64,000 nucleotides of DNA from positions 1-64,000 of the forward strand of contig JASWJB010000187.1 in the NCBI GenBank assembly GCA_032433595.1, written 5' to 3'. The position numbers and the translations under genes are program-made. The notes below the pieces were generated by a model, which saw nothing but the letters and a program-made list of their open reading frames with translations, ran no database searches and was not told the origin of the DNA. Below are positions 1 to 16,476 of this stretch, in pieces; position 1 is the first letter of the stretch; each line of letters starts with the position of its first letter. Origin of the DNA: Conoideocrella luteorostrata. Taxonomy: Eukaryota; Ascomycota; Sordariomycetes; Hypocreales; Clavicipitaceae.

Positions 1-455
1 GTGTGTTTGTGTGCGTGCGTGTCTCTATCCATACACAGTAGACAGGAATTGCTTGAATAATCATGGGGCTGAGCTGAGCAAGTGAAGCTGTAACTTACTG
101 CTTATGTATACCACTTTTACGATCCACCTGAGAGTGCGTAGTCTTACGGAATACAATTTCCGTATGCTTCCCTGTGTGCCCGAGCTCCGCCACACAATAC
201 GTTTAGTTGACTGTAGCTTGAAGATATGCGGTCAATGATAATTATCGTTATCTCATGAAAGAATATATGCAAATTTTCTTATCAGGGTTTGTTGTAAATA
301 AAGATTTCCTTATATGACTTTACTTGTATCACAGTACATGGAAATAGAGTATTATATATACTAGTAGAATGGCAGGAGGGGGGGGGATTATATGATAGAG
401 AATTAAATTAACTGATTGAGAGGTCTAGCGCATTCTGCGTCAGCCTGAACCTGTA
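1..455. other. Left-edge non-coding sequence
   Basis: No supported gene. The first 30 bases are GT-rich and microsatellite-like, and a run of nine G residues lies near 376-384. The stretch is AT-rich and sits downstream of the minus-strand mucin-like gene, so it probably contains that gene's 3' UTR. No clear polyadenylation signal was assigned. Confidence 0.5.
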
Positions 456-6629
<6,174 letters not shown>

Positions 6630-6821
6630 TCATCTCCACCTGCCATGAGGAGAGGCGCCGTACCACAAGACGCCCCTGACCTCGAACTTGACACCTTTAA
6701 TAGACCTCGCCCCTGTCACTAACCAGCCGTTGTCGCTTTTTAGAATGGCCTGGACTGTGTCTGCCTTGGCGACGTTGTCGTCTGGATCCCCACCCACGAT
6801 TGAATTGTACCCCTTGCACAA
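6630..6821 (-). other. Possible exon or gene relic, unknown
   Basis: A 63-codon open stretch on the minus strand with normal-looking amino-acid composition and third-position C/G preference, including the segments IVGGDPDDN and VKFEVRGVLWYG. It may be an exon or a remnant of a lost gene. No family is recognised and no convincing partner exon was found, so it is listed only because it looks more coding than its surroundings. Confidence 0.2.
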
Positions 6822-7730
6822 AGCGCTATGGTAAAACTATCACATCGGAATTAGGCCTTAGCAGAAGCCCGGAATCTTGTACGGCTGCCAAAACCTATGC
6901 TAGGTCTTTGACTAATAGCGGCACAGGCAACATCGGCACGGGCAGCTTGGCTATTAGCTATAGTTAGCAAGGTAAAAATAGATAGAATAATTCTGGGAAC
7001 AATAATAGCCACTCAGCAAAGAGAGCCCAAAAGCTGAAGTTTTTATTCTCTAGCGTTATGATTCTAGCCAAGATTAAATGCCCCTATTCTAAGAGTACAT
7101 AATCCAATGGCCTCCTACGCAAGACTACTCGCAGCAGCAGCAGTAGTAGTAGTAGTAGTAGTAACAGCCGCGCAGTAGAATATCTCACATAATGGTAGTC
7201 AAGATTCTCATCAAATTAGGTAGAAAACAAGGACAACTCCAGTATATCAGATCATCGTAGCTGTTCACATTGTGGCACGCCTTGATGCGCAGCCGAGTTT
7301 GTAATGGTTGGGCTGTCTGCTCGTGAGCTGGAAGGCCACTCGGATAACTCGTATCCGAGCAGCAATTTGAGCAGGGAATCGGATCACGATAGCTTAAGAT
7401 TTATAAAAATGAGTAGGAAGCACAAAAAATTCTAGTATTAATATCAAAGGGTGCACTAGGCGAAGGGTTCTGCATTCAAATAATCATCTCTAATCTAAGA
7501 GAAGGACGAAGGAAAGTCTCTAACGATAGGAGCGTGCCAAAGGAGGAACTGTGGGCACACGTGGCTTGTCACGTGTTTTGCGGATATTCCAACAGTGGAA
7601 TCCTCCGGCTAACTACAATTTTCCACTTTTGCTTAGAATTGATATCGAAGATAATCAAGACCCTATTCACGCAGCCCAAGCTACATTAAGCATGTTCTCA
7701 CGACTGTCCCGCCGATGCCGAGTGCCTTCA
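6822..7730. other. Non-coding interval with trinucleotide repeat
   Basis: No gene recognised. It contains a compound (AGC)n(AGT)n microsatellite at 7131-7162. A short open stretch ending at 7834 in a frame different from the downstream esterase (segment NLELSFGMLNYPHGW) looks weakly coding. It most likely overlaps the first exon and intron of that gene by chance. Confidence 0.4.
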
Positions 7731-8855
7731 ATGACCTCACCCCGCTCGTTCTATGCAATCTCGAGTTGTCCTTTGGTATGCTAAATTATCCCCATGGATG
7801 GCGGGAAGCTGACCCACACATCGCCCAATTCTAGCCGACACGCTACGATCAGTTCATCCTCTACGGGGCATCTATTATGGAGCAGGCTAGCACGCAAGAT
7901 CGCGGCTTTGCTCTCGCCCCTGCCTTGCAACAAGGTAGGACGCTATAGTATAGAGGGCGTATAGCGGCGTGACTGCACCTAGCGCTAACAATGCTAAAGC
8001 CTATATCAGACGCCTCGACATTGTCAACAGAGGATTTAGGTACTCTTCTCTCTTCTAGTGTATGGCGGTATGCTGATCATTTCTTAGTGGCTTTAACACC
8101 GAGCAGGGATTAAAGGTGTTACCCAAGATCATACCAGACCCTAAACAGACCAGAGTTCGATTTATAGTATGTCCATGTCTTAAATTACACATGGCATTGC
8201 TAATAAGAGGCTAGGCTATTTTGTTTGGATCTAATGATGCCTGCTTCCCGGAGGCTAGTAATGGACAGCATGTGCCACTGGACCAGTACAAGAAGAACCT
8301 AGTTCAGCTACTAACTCACCCAGTCCTTAAAGCCCATAAGTCACGGGTGCTACTTGTGACTCCACCACCAATCGAGGAGAGGCGTCTTGATCTCCGCGTT
8401 AAAAGTCAAGGCTACTTAAAGCTAAACCGCTCCAACGCCGTTACAAAGCAATATGCCGATATATCTCGCGAGGTCGCTGAAGAGATGAATGTTGGCTGCG
8501 TGGATCTCTGGACTGCGTTCATGTCCAAGGCTGGCTGGCAGATTGGAGATCCACTCTATGGTTCTCAGGATTTGCCCATAAATAACGCTATTAGAGCCTT
8601 AATACACGACGGTAGGTTTATACCCCGACGTGCCATTTGGCCATAACCCAGCTAAATCCCGTTTGCAAAGGGCTACATTTTACACCTGAAGCCTACAAAA
8701 TATTTTACGAAGAGGTGATGAAGGTGATTGCAAGCACCTGGCCCGATCAAATGCCTGAGCAGCTTCCACACGTTATTCCAGCTTGGGACGACGGGGCCGC
8801 ATGGGCGAAAGAAGGGCTCAAGATGGGTAAAGACAACGTGGTTCGTCATGACTAG
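7731..8855 (+). CDS. SGNH/GDSL esterase, isoamyl-acetate-hydrolysing (IAH1) type
   Basis: Six exons can be joined at canonical GT-AG sites: 7731-7775, 7835-7934, 8000-8039, 8088-8166, 8215-8611 and 8671-8855. They give 281 residues, near the family's usual 240-280. Introns are 48-65 bp, several with GCTAA/GCTGA branch sites. SGNH blocks are clear: block I around the nucleophile reads ILYGASIMEQ, block II VNRGFSGFNT, block III FGSNDA, and block V HDGLHFTPEAY, whose Asp-His pair is restored exactly by removing the last intron. Family members hydrolyse small esters such as isoamyl acetate. The oddity is GAS in place of GDS at block I; the serine is kept. The first exon (15 codons) is inferred from a perfect intron whose acceptor abuts the conserved region. 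It is the only ATG solution nearby and is the weakest part of the model. Confidence 0.72.
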
Positions 8856-9415
8856 AATGGTTTCTGTTGGAAGTGTTGGAATCTATTGTCAAGTACAACA
8901 CTAAAGACAATAGGAGGCACGGATCACGATGTGGCCTCATCATTCCTCACAATGGCAGGTCATGTGCCCGGCGCGTACGCGCCGGATATGTATTATGCGG
9001 GAAAAACTATCATTTTGCGTCGCCGCCTTTACTCAGTCTCGCTCAGGCGCTACTCAGGCGCTACTCAAGCGTAGCTCAGTAAGCTATACTTCGCTCACTG
9101 AGCATGTCCTGAGCTAGTTCCACCTTCGCCTGAGCTTCAGCTGTGCAAGGATTTATCAGACAACGAGGGAATTCGAAGGAAATCGATGAATTGGTCAAGT
9201 CTAAATTCTAGGCATAAGAGAAGGAACTCCCCGTGGATTTAGGAGGCACAAGACATCATTAATTTTCTCTATTTCAACCAATTTCCACTGTGTTTAATTG
9301 CTCTACGACTCTGGTCTCATCAGCGTAACAGATGAAGGCATTGCCAAACACTTCGTCGCCGCTTCACCAAAATTTCTTGGATGCGCCTTTCAACCATTCT
9401 TTTACATATTGTGGG
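8856..9415. other. Intergenic, short palindrome and minisatellite
   Basis: This lies between the 3' end of the esterase and the 3' end of the SHMT-like gene. It contains an 18-bp perfect palindrome at 8968-8985 and about three imperfect copies of a GCTACTCAGGC-like unit at 9041-9075. Short ORFs here show no coding character. Confidence 0.5.
8968..8985. repeat. Perfect 18-bp GC-rich palindrome
   Basis: CCGGCGCG followed by TACGCGCCGG-type symmetry: the 18 bases equal their own reverse complement. It lies 113 bp past the esterase stop codon. It could be a hairpin in the esterase 3' UTR or a site remnant. Confidence 0.7.
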
Positions 9416-10788
9416 CTAATCGATCGCCACGGTAAACTGGTTCATCTTGTCTATCACCTTTCGCCTTGTCTCGAGAATATCAGGACAATCCAGGATGCGA
9501 GCGTCTAGGTTCGCGGTCAAGCCCGCCCCTGATCGCAATAATTCAGTCTTCGTGCCTTGGACGATCCCTACACCCTCATGAATGATCTTAGCAACCCAGC
9601 GGAAATCCTGAGATCGTAGACCGCGAGAGGACATGGCTAAGGTACCGAATCGAAGCTTTTTATTCGCGGATACAGGACCCGTTGCGACCCCAATAGCATC
9701 TAGGACGCGATTCACCGGCCTAGCATCAACTGACCCGAGACTCATCACCAACTGATGGCTCGCTGGCTTTGTATGATCCAAATGGTAGCCGAAATTACGG
9801 AGTCCGTCGGCAAGGACCTCGGCATTTGCCAACACCGTCTCCTGGTATTTCTTGAAAGATGGCATTGCAGCTAGACCCAAGGCAACCGCCATGGCCATGA
9901 TGGTATGGTTGTGCGGACCTCCCTGATGTCCGGGGAATACAGACTGATGAACCGCTTCCTCCAGGCTACATCGCTCACTGCTATCTTTGGCACCGGGTTG
10001 CATCACTACCAAGCCCTTGCGACTAAAGATCATGGCTCCGCTAGGACCCCGAAGTGATCCGTAGGTTCCGGCCACCACGATATCTGCATGCTCAAAAGGG
10101 CGGGGAAATAGACCACTGGAGACCAGTCCCGCAGTTTCAGTCATATCGGCGATAACGTGGATGCCGGCGGCACGACATATTTTGCCGATTGTTGGATTAT
10201 TGGTCAGTTGGCTGGCGTTCGATATCAGAGCACGCGGGCGGAATAATTCGATTATCTCCTGAAGTGCTTGACCCGAAGCAAGGGATATGTGAGAATGTTC
10301 GCGGAGGCTCAATACTGTAAAGTACTTGCTCCCATGCGGAGAATCAAGGTCTAGGAGTCGGTCGTCGGTGTGAAGGACAGCTGAGCACGCCTGAAGTCGT
10401 GCAAGTTCTCTGGAAAGGGCTTGCTTGGGGGTTAGTAATTGTGAGCGGATAACGAATGAGGGTGTCTTGGTCGAGAATCAAGTTACTTACATTGGACGTT
10501 GACAGCCCAATCTCTGCTGCTGAGGCTGAACGCTCCAAGCGCTCGTCGCTGGCACAACATCTCAACTTCATCGACGAACTGCGTCCCAGGATAGTATCTC
10601 TTCCCAACACGACCCTCAGAATTCGGACCTTATCTCGTGAGCCTGAGTTGGTGCTATCACATGATCCACTTACTTTGCATGATGGTTCCCAAAGCATCCA
10701 GCACACTTTGTGCAGCGTAGTTGGCGGACGGGATAAGATTGATGGTCTGTCTTTCCTTTAACTCTACCTTGACATTGTCAGTGCTCAT
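9416..10788 (-). CDS. Serine hydroxymethyltransferase-like protein lacking the PLP lysine
   Basis: Three exons (10788-10674, 10628-10491, 10419-9416) join at GT-AG sites with 45- and 71-bp introns to give 418 residues; true SHMTs are about 470. The fold-specific order is kept: [18 protein letters not shown] (SHMT: LIPSENFTS), SEG..GKRYYPG (SEGYPGxRYYGG), the NVQ segment, [13 protein letters not shown] (ADMAHISGLVAAG), LRGPSGAM, and [13 protein letters not shown] ([13 protein letters not shown]). The catalytic centre is altered. The lysine that binds PLP in THKTLRGP is glycine (TYGSLRGP, about residue 205), and the DMAH histidine is glutamate (about residue 179). The GGHLTHG segment is missing through a deletion near residue 110. 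The frame is open across all exons, so this looks like a maintained pseudoenzyme or a new activity and not simple decay. Glycine/serine C1 chemistry is not expected. Confidence 0.78.
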
Positions 10789-11714
10789 GTCTTGGATAAA
10801 ATTTAGATTCAGAAGCTGCACCTTACATTATTTATGAGATCCAGCAATCTCTCATCTGCTCGATGCAGTGGATTCTTGAGATATAGACTCTGACCAGTTA
10901 GAGTTTGAAGACGCTCGGGATTATCGACTTCTGTCTCCACCTACGTGATTGTGATATTTTTTAACAAAGCTTGGATGCTGAAGAGTGTTCCCTGTCAGTG
11001 AACGAAAATGCTTCATCTTTCCAACTCGGCTAATTCTAGACATAACGTCGTCAATCCCAATAATATTGGTTTGGAAGGAAGTGTATGCTTTCCTATACCA
11101 CCGGGCTGCTTTGACTTCCACAGGCCTTTAACTAACGTAAGTGTCTTTAGTACTGAGTGTATGGACAGACTGACCCCCCTCTTGGCTCACGTACGGTGTT
11201 ACCCATCCTATTACTTTGGCTGACTGCCGCTGACTGTCCCTTCCCCCACCTTTTCACAACTGCCTGTCCCTTCGTCACTTGCTGCTTCACTATTTTCGAT
11301 ATTTTAATAATCTAGTAGGTAGTAACTAAAGACAAGATATATAAGCATATTAGGTTTTATTGTATTTTTTGTAAATTATTATGTCAATTTTTCAAAAGCC
11401 CAAGAATACTCCTACGAAAAATGTTATATATACTGTACCGCGTATATACTATATGCAATGCATCCGTACAAAGAAGAGAGGTGGGTTCATGGCGGACGGC
11501 CTAAGTGGGAGAGGACAGGCGATGGCTTGCACTAAGGGGGTTACATTACGGCTTTGTACTCTGTGATACACACATCCTCGTTCACTCCGCGCCGCCCGGT
11601 CAGAGTGCTCGATTGTGATGAACTAGTGAGATGTTAGCACAAGCCCAACCTTTGGCCAATGAAGACGACTTGGGGTGCACCGCTGCCTAATACCGGGACA
11701 CACATGAAATCAGC
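10789..11714. other. Upstream region of the SHMT-like gene; possible lost 5' exons
   Basis: On the minus strand near 10831-10925 an open stretch (segment QSLYLKNPLHRADERLLDL) ends at a GTAAGG donor facing an acceptor just before the SHMT-like ATG. Joining them puts the frame out by one base. A further open stretch at 10921-11121 (minus) contains HFRSLTGNTLQHPSF. These may be remnants of an N-terminal extension. The rest, about 11130-11714, is AT-rich with no recognisable gene. Confidence 0.4.
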
Positions 11715-12074
11715 ATGAAGAAGACTCTACCGGGGGGCAGTGGTTGGGTCTGTGCTGGATTCAACCGTCACATCAAGGAGGACCAGTAAGTGCACATGCA
11801 TCAGGCTTGGAGCCTAATAGGTACGACGTGACAGATCTTTTCCGGCTTTCTTAGGCGAGAGATGCGTCTCTTCATCAAGCCAATTATCATTCACCGTGGT
11901 CGTGAGCTCGAGACAGAGTCGAGAAATCCCTCCACCCCAGGAAGCCGTACTGGTACCGGAAATGGCCAAGGTTTACGGGTTGAAGGCACAAATCTACGAA
12001 CACGAGTCCTCAGATTGCCAAAGAAGCTGAGTATGCTTGAGGAATTTCAATCAATAGCCAAACCGCGAGAATGA
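11715..12074 (+). CDS. Small two-exon hypothetical protein
   Basis: ATG at 11715; exons 11715-11785 and 11855-12074 join in frame across a 69-bp intron with a GTAAGT donor, a CTAAT-like branch site and a TTAG acceptor, giving 96 residues. The product is basic (segments EMRLFIKPIIIHRGRELE and LRLPKKLSMLEEF) with no recognised domain. Support comes only from the intact junction and composition. It could equally be a fragment of a decayed gene, since another frame of the second exon also looks coding (EAVLVPEMAKVYGLKAQIY). Confidence 0.3.
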
Positions 12075-13070
12075 CAACCCAGACAGTGGACAGAGCAAAC
12101 GTTGCGTAACGTACGTAAGGGGGGCAGCTCGTCCAGTCGAGGCTCCCGCGTGGGCTATGGCGAGCAATTGAGACGAGCCGCGAGAAACGACAGGCTGTGC
12201 TTAAAGGGCCGTCGCCAAGACTACCTACCCAGGGTTTGTGTGGTGACGCTCCAGTAGCTTTATCCTCCTTATCAGCCCCGGGTTATACAAACACAGAGGC
12301 GCATAGGCCATTGTACTCCATGGCGGGATGTGCACCCAGCCAGCCAGTTCGTATCTATTTTGAGGCAATTGGGGTTTTGACATGGTGACGGCCTACCCGA
12401 AGGCAAATTGAAAAAGGCGTCTTGCAGAACCATGCGGCTGTTCGGTGACGTTAGGCGATGATGGTGGCTGCATACTGCGTGTTCTTGTTGGGGGAGGAAA
12501 TACAGGTTTTGGTTGCTAGCAAAAGTTGGGGGCTTTGCGAGAAGCTACAGACTTGTTGGGTATCACACGCTTGCAAGAAGCAAGGTTTTGTTAAGTGACA
12601 TCGAGAGAAGTCTCGACTGCCAACGCTTGCTGAAGTGAATCTATTGCACCTGCGGGCTCAATCAGAATTGGATTCAATCAAGGTGCTGCGGAAGGGCGAA
12701 GCGGACAATTAATTGGGTTAAACGTCTGTGGGGGAATGGAATGCTGGCTAGCGCCACAATTCAGAACTAGTTGATCTAACTGCGGGCCGCTGGAGCTAAT
12801 TGGACCCAGCCAGAGATAACCGGAGCTAAAAAATGTGGTCGGAAAACTGCTTGTGGATACTGCCAGGGGAGACTGCCTAACCACTGCCGAGACACCTACA
12901 TAGGAGGGAGCATCAGGTTACGTTGCCTAGCATCTTTTGTGTCGGAGAAGCTTGACTTAAGGCTGCGGCCTGCTCCAGCTCTTAGTTTAAGAACCTCTCT
13001 CACGACTCTTACCGTTCCCGTTTTCCACCTGTGGGGGTTGCCCAAGATATTTTTTCCTTGCCGGTTCAAG
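12075..13070. other. Non-coding interval upstream of the NLR-like gene
   Basis: No supported ORF and no recognised repeat. It presumably contains the promoter of the NLR-like gene. Confidence 0.45.
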
Positions 13071-16000
13071 ATGGACTATGTCCGCTGCCTGTTGACATGC
13101 TATACCGGATTGGCCGGTGATATAAACCTGGAGGACGATAGAGGCTGGCTAGTGGTTGAGAAACCTATGCACAAAGATGTGGATCTGGTGATGGACGAAG
13201 GAGCTCACTATCAGCAGGACCTCTGGCAACAAGCACTTCATGACAGACTCCTACTGACTCAGCAACGACCGATATGCCTCAATGTCGACTTTTACAACTT
13301 ATCGACACCAGAGACATTCCTGCAGGCTTTAACCGCCTCGTATAATTCGAACGGGTTATCTCGATTCGTTCCTCGACTGAGGAACACATTCTTGGCCATC
13401 GAACCCTTCGTCACCGCCGTCAGTACAATGACCACGTCGAACATGCTTGTATCCCTTGTCTGGGGAAGTCTGATGTCGATCTTCCAAGTAGGTTGCGCGT
13501 ACACGCGGGGTTTGATGTGACCGGAAACTGATATAATGTCCATCTTCACAGAGTGTACTCCAGTTTTCGAACCTCTTCGATCAAATAAATCAGATGCTCT
13601 TGGACCTTTCCAAGGAGCTGCCACGCTTCCAAGCCTACGCCGAGATATTCCACACCCCGCAACTCCACTGCGCTTTACGGGAGGTGTACCAAGGTTTTGT
13701 CGATTTTTGCTTAAAAACCATCGAGGTCCTCCAGTCTGGCAAGTGTTGTACGCAACAACCCAGCCATTTTGTTCTTCTCTCCGGCAGGCGCTAACAATCT
13801 GTTGGTCTAGACATGATGCTGCAGGGCAAGTGGTCAAGTGTTAGGGCGGAATTTGAACGAACGAAAGACGAGCTCAAAACCGTAGGCACCGAGTTCGAGA
13901 AAGAAGCCCGTCTGGCAGATGCGCAAGAGCAGTTCCGAAGACACGCCGAGGTCCTAGCCAAGATCGATTCGATGTCGTCCACTTCCGATATATGCGTAGA
14001 TCCCGTGACAAATGTCCGCATCCCCCGAAACGATAGGTTCACAGGCCGTGCAGCTATTTTGGCGCTTCTCCATTCCGAGCTCACCCCAAGTTTCCAAGGA
14101 GACGATTTATCTGCCCGAACTCGCTGCTCGTGTACCCTCCATGCTATTGGAGGCATGGGGAAGACCGAGACGGCACTAGAATACATATATCGATACGGGC
14201 ATTGCTACACCCACGTCTTCTGGCTCCGGGCACAGACAAACGCATCGCTCCTCGAGTCCTTCCTAGAAATAGTCACTGAGCTACGCCTTGATGAAACTGG
14301 AGCAAGCTCGGACAAGAAGGTGCAGGCCGGCTTGAACTGGCTGCAGACAACGAGTGAGTCCAACGACCCCTCAAAATGATATATCATCTCCATCGCTCAT
14401 GCTTTGCAAAGCGAATGCATGGTTGTTGGTCTTTGACAACGCCGAGGCATCAGCTACTATACGCAGGTTCTTGCCAGCCGGCAACCGCGGCGCAATCATC
14501 ATAACGACACAGAACCCGCAGTTGGCCCACTGTACTAAGTCGGAGATCCATTTGGAAGCAATGACCCCTGAAGAGGGTAGTGCACTTGTACAGAGCTTCT
14601 TGAATCGGGGAGGTTCCGAGAAGCCAGCTGCCCAGAAGCTCTCAGCATCCCTAGGTGGCTTACCTTTGGCCATTGCCCATTTTTCCGGTTATGTCGCGAG
14701 GTCGCAGTGTCCCATTGACCAGATCTGCATCAGTTTGAACAACCGCATCAAGTCAAGTCAAGTCTGGAAGACAAGCAATATTCTCCCGCAGAGTGAATAT
14801 GCAATGACACTGAACACTGTTTGGAATTTGGCTTTCTGCCGACTTTCCAAGGACTCCAGGAAGTTGCTGTAGTTCCTCGCTTTTCTCGACCCGGACCAGG
14901 TTCCCGTTGAGATGTTCGTTGGCCCCAAGTCTGCGGCAGACATTGCAGGCTGGCAGTACTGGGATGACGAGAGGTATCTACTCCTATGCCGCCGCCCAAG
15001 GTCACACACATTCAGTAGTGATGCCTACTAACAGTGTGCCTGTCAGGTTTAACGCGGCAATCGAGCCTCTCCTTGAGCGCCATCTAGTCGATCGGTACAT
15101 CTTGCCCGCTGGCCACCATCTCAAGACACACCGAGCCCTGCAACGTGCTATTCTTCAAGAGCTTGATGCGAGCCTCCCAAATAGACAGAACGTGTTTGAT
15201 GAGGTTGTTTCCATTGTGCGTAAGGCTTTTCCAGTAGCGAATATCATCACTCGGGGAGACACCAGCGAATATCAGCGCAGCGCCAAGTACATGATGCAGG
15301 TCATGTGTATACATGCAGTCTTCGTGCAGTCCGAGCCTCCCATAGACAACAATCTTCTTTTTGCAGAGGTGCTGAGCGACGTAGGTTATTATGACGTGAA
15401 TAACGCTATATTAACCGAATCACTTGGTTTGCTCGAGACGGCCGAATCCATATGCACGGCGCTTCTCGGATCCCAGCCCGACGAGGTCTATCCCATTCTA
15501 GGCAATATTCTAGGCCCCATGCAGGTTCTGATACAATACCTGGGTACTAAAGGGCGGCGCAAGGCGCTCTCCATAGTCGAGCGCACACTCGACATCCGCA
15601 AGAAGCAGAAGGGAACAATTCCACGCGACCGATGGACTCAACTGGACTTCATCAACTTTGGACGAACGCATAACGACATGGGCGTCAGCCTGTGTCAGTT
15701 GAATCGGGTCCAAGATGCGACGCCATGGTTTGACTCGGCTCTTGAGTTCTACGAGCTCGCTGGCAACGAGCAGACCCTCACATCTAGGTTTGGACACATA
15801 TATTGCTTCCAGATGCTCCCGCTTGCCGTTGCCCAAAGAGGAACTGAAGCTCGAAAGCTTGCCGCCTGCTCTTTGGCCCTTATCTCTAAAGCCGTCGGCG
15901 TGAACTCTCCCCTTCATCTACAGACTAAGTTCCTGGTTGCGATGGTCTTGTTTACCACCGGCAACATTCAGGAGGCTCTTGAGCTGCACCAAGAGACGTT

Positions 16001-16476
16001 TGAAAAACGTCTGACTCTGCAGGGTAGAAGCCACCACTTGACTTTTGCAAGCCAGTACTGCTTCGCCGTATGCTGCCAGAACGTTGGCGATTTGGAAAAG
16101 GCTGAGTGAGTTCCAACCCTCTCAAGTACCCAAGAATCATCTCATTCGCCGAATAAGAGCACCAACTCATCTCACAATGCATCGTAGGTCTCTTTTGAGA
16201 GAAATTCTCACAAACCCTTGCGTCACAATAGCCTGGCGGGATGAAGACGTAACCCGGACCAAGTTCAGACTGTTGCTTGTGCTGCAGGCTCAGAAATCGG
16301 AGGAGGGTGTTACCCAGATCCGCGACGAAGTTGCGCCGGCCATCCAGGAAGCCAGACGATCCTTCCCGGTACAGTCGAGCTATACGGACGAGGATGACAT
16401 GAAGCTGCTTGATTTTGGCGTGTCCATCTTCCATGGCCGTACGACGGGAATCTGGAGTAACGGGATATTTTGGTAG
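13071..16476 (+). pseudogene. NLR-like protein (DUF7708-NB-ARC-TPR) with in-frame TAG
   Basis: Six exons (13071-13487, 13552-13738, 13811-14353, 14412-14973, 15047-16105, 16188-16476) give 1019 codons. The N-terminal part (about residues 90-180, ending LVSLVWGSLMSIFQ) matches the DUF7708 region of fungal NLRs. It is followed by an NB-ARC-type nucleotide-binding domain with P-loop GGMGKT (about 315), Walker B WLLVFDN (about 390) and GLPLAI (about 463), then a long helical C-terminus of TPR character (EALELHQETFEKRLTLQGRSHHLTF). Such proteins act as STAND receptors in fungal self/non-self and immune-like responses. Codon 536 is TAG (14870-14872) inside a conserved segment, KLL-stop-FLAFLDPD. 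Every other junction and frame is intact. CAG to TAG is the change expected from a CpA to TpA (RIP-like) mutation. The second intron (13739-13810) is of the rare GC-AG class, with a GCAAGT donor and a GCTAAC branch. If stop readthrough does not occur, the product is a truncated DUF7708 plus NB-ARC fragment. Confidence 0.75.

Noticed and set aside
8612..8670. Frameshift in the esterase near 8640
   Set aside because: A 59-bp canonical intron here joins HDG to LHFTPEAY exactly, so no mutation is needed.
14354..14411. Independent small gene starting at 14354
   Set aside because: The segment is an intron of the NLR-like gene (GTGAGT to GCAAAG), and splicing restores WLLVFDN in frame.
14869..14899. 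Short intron that would remove the NLR stop codon
   Set aside because: A GTAGTT...CCAG pair exists but gives only 31 bp and shifts the frame, so it cannot rescue the gene.
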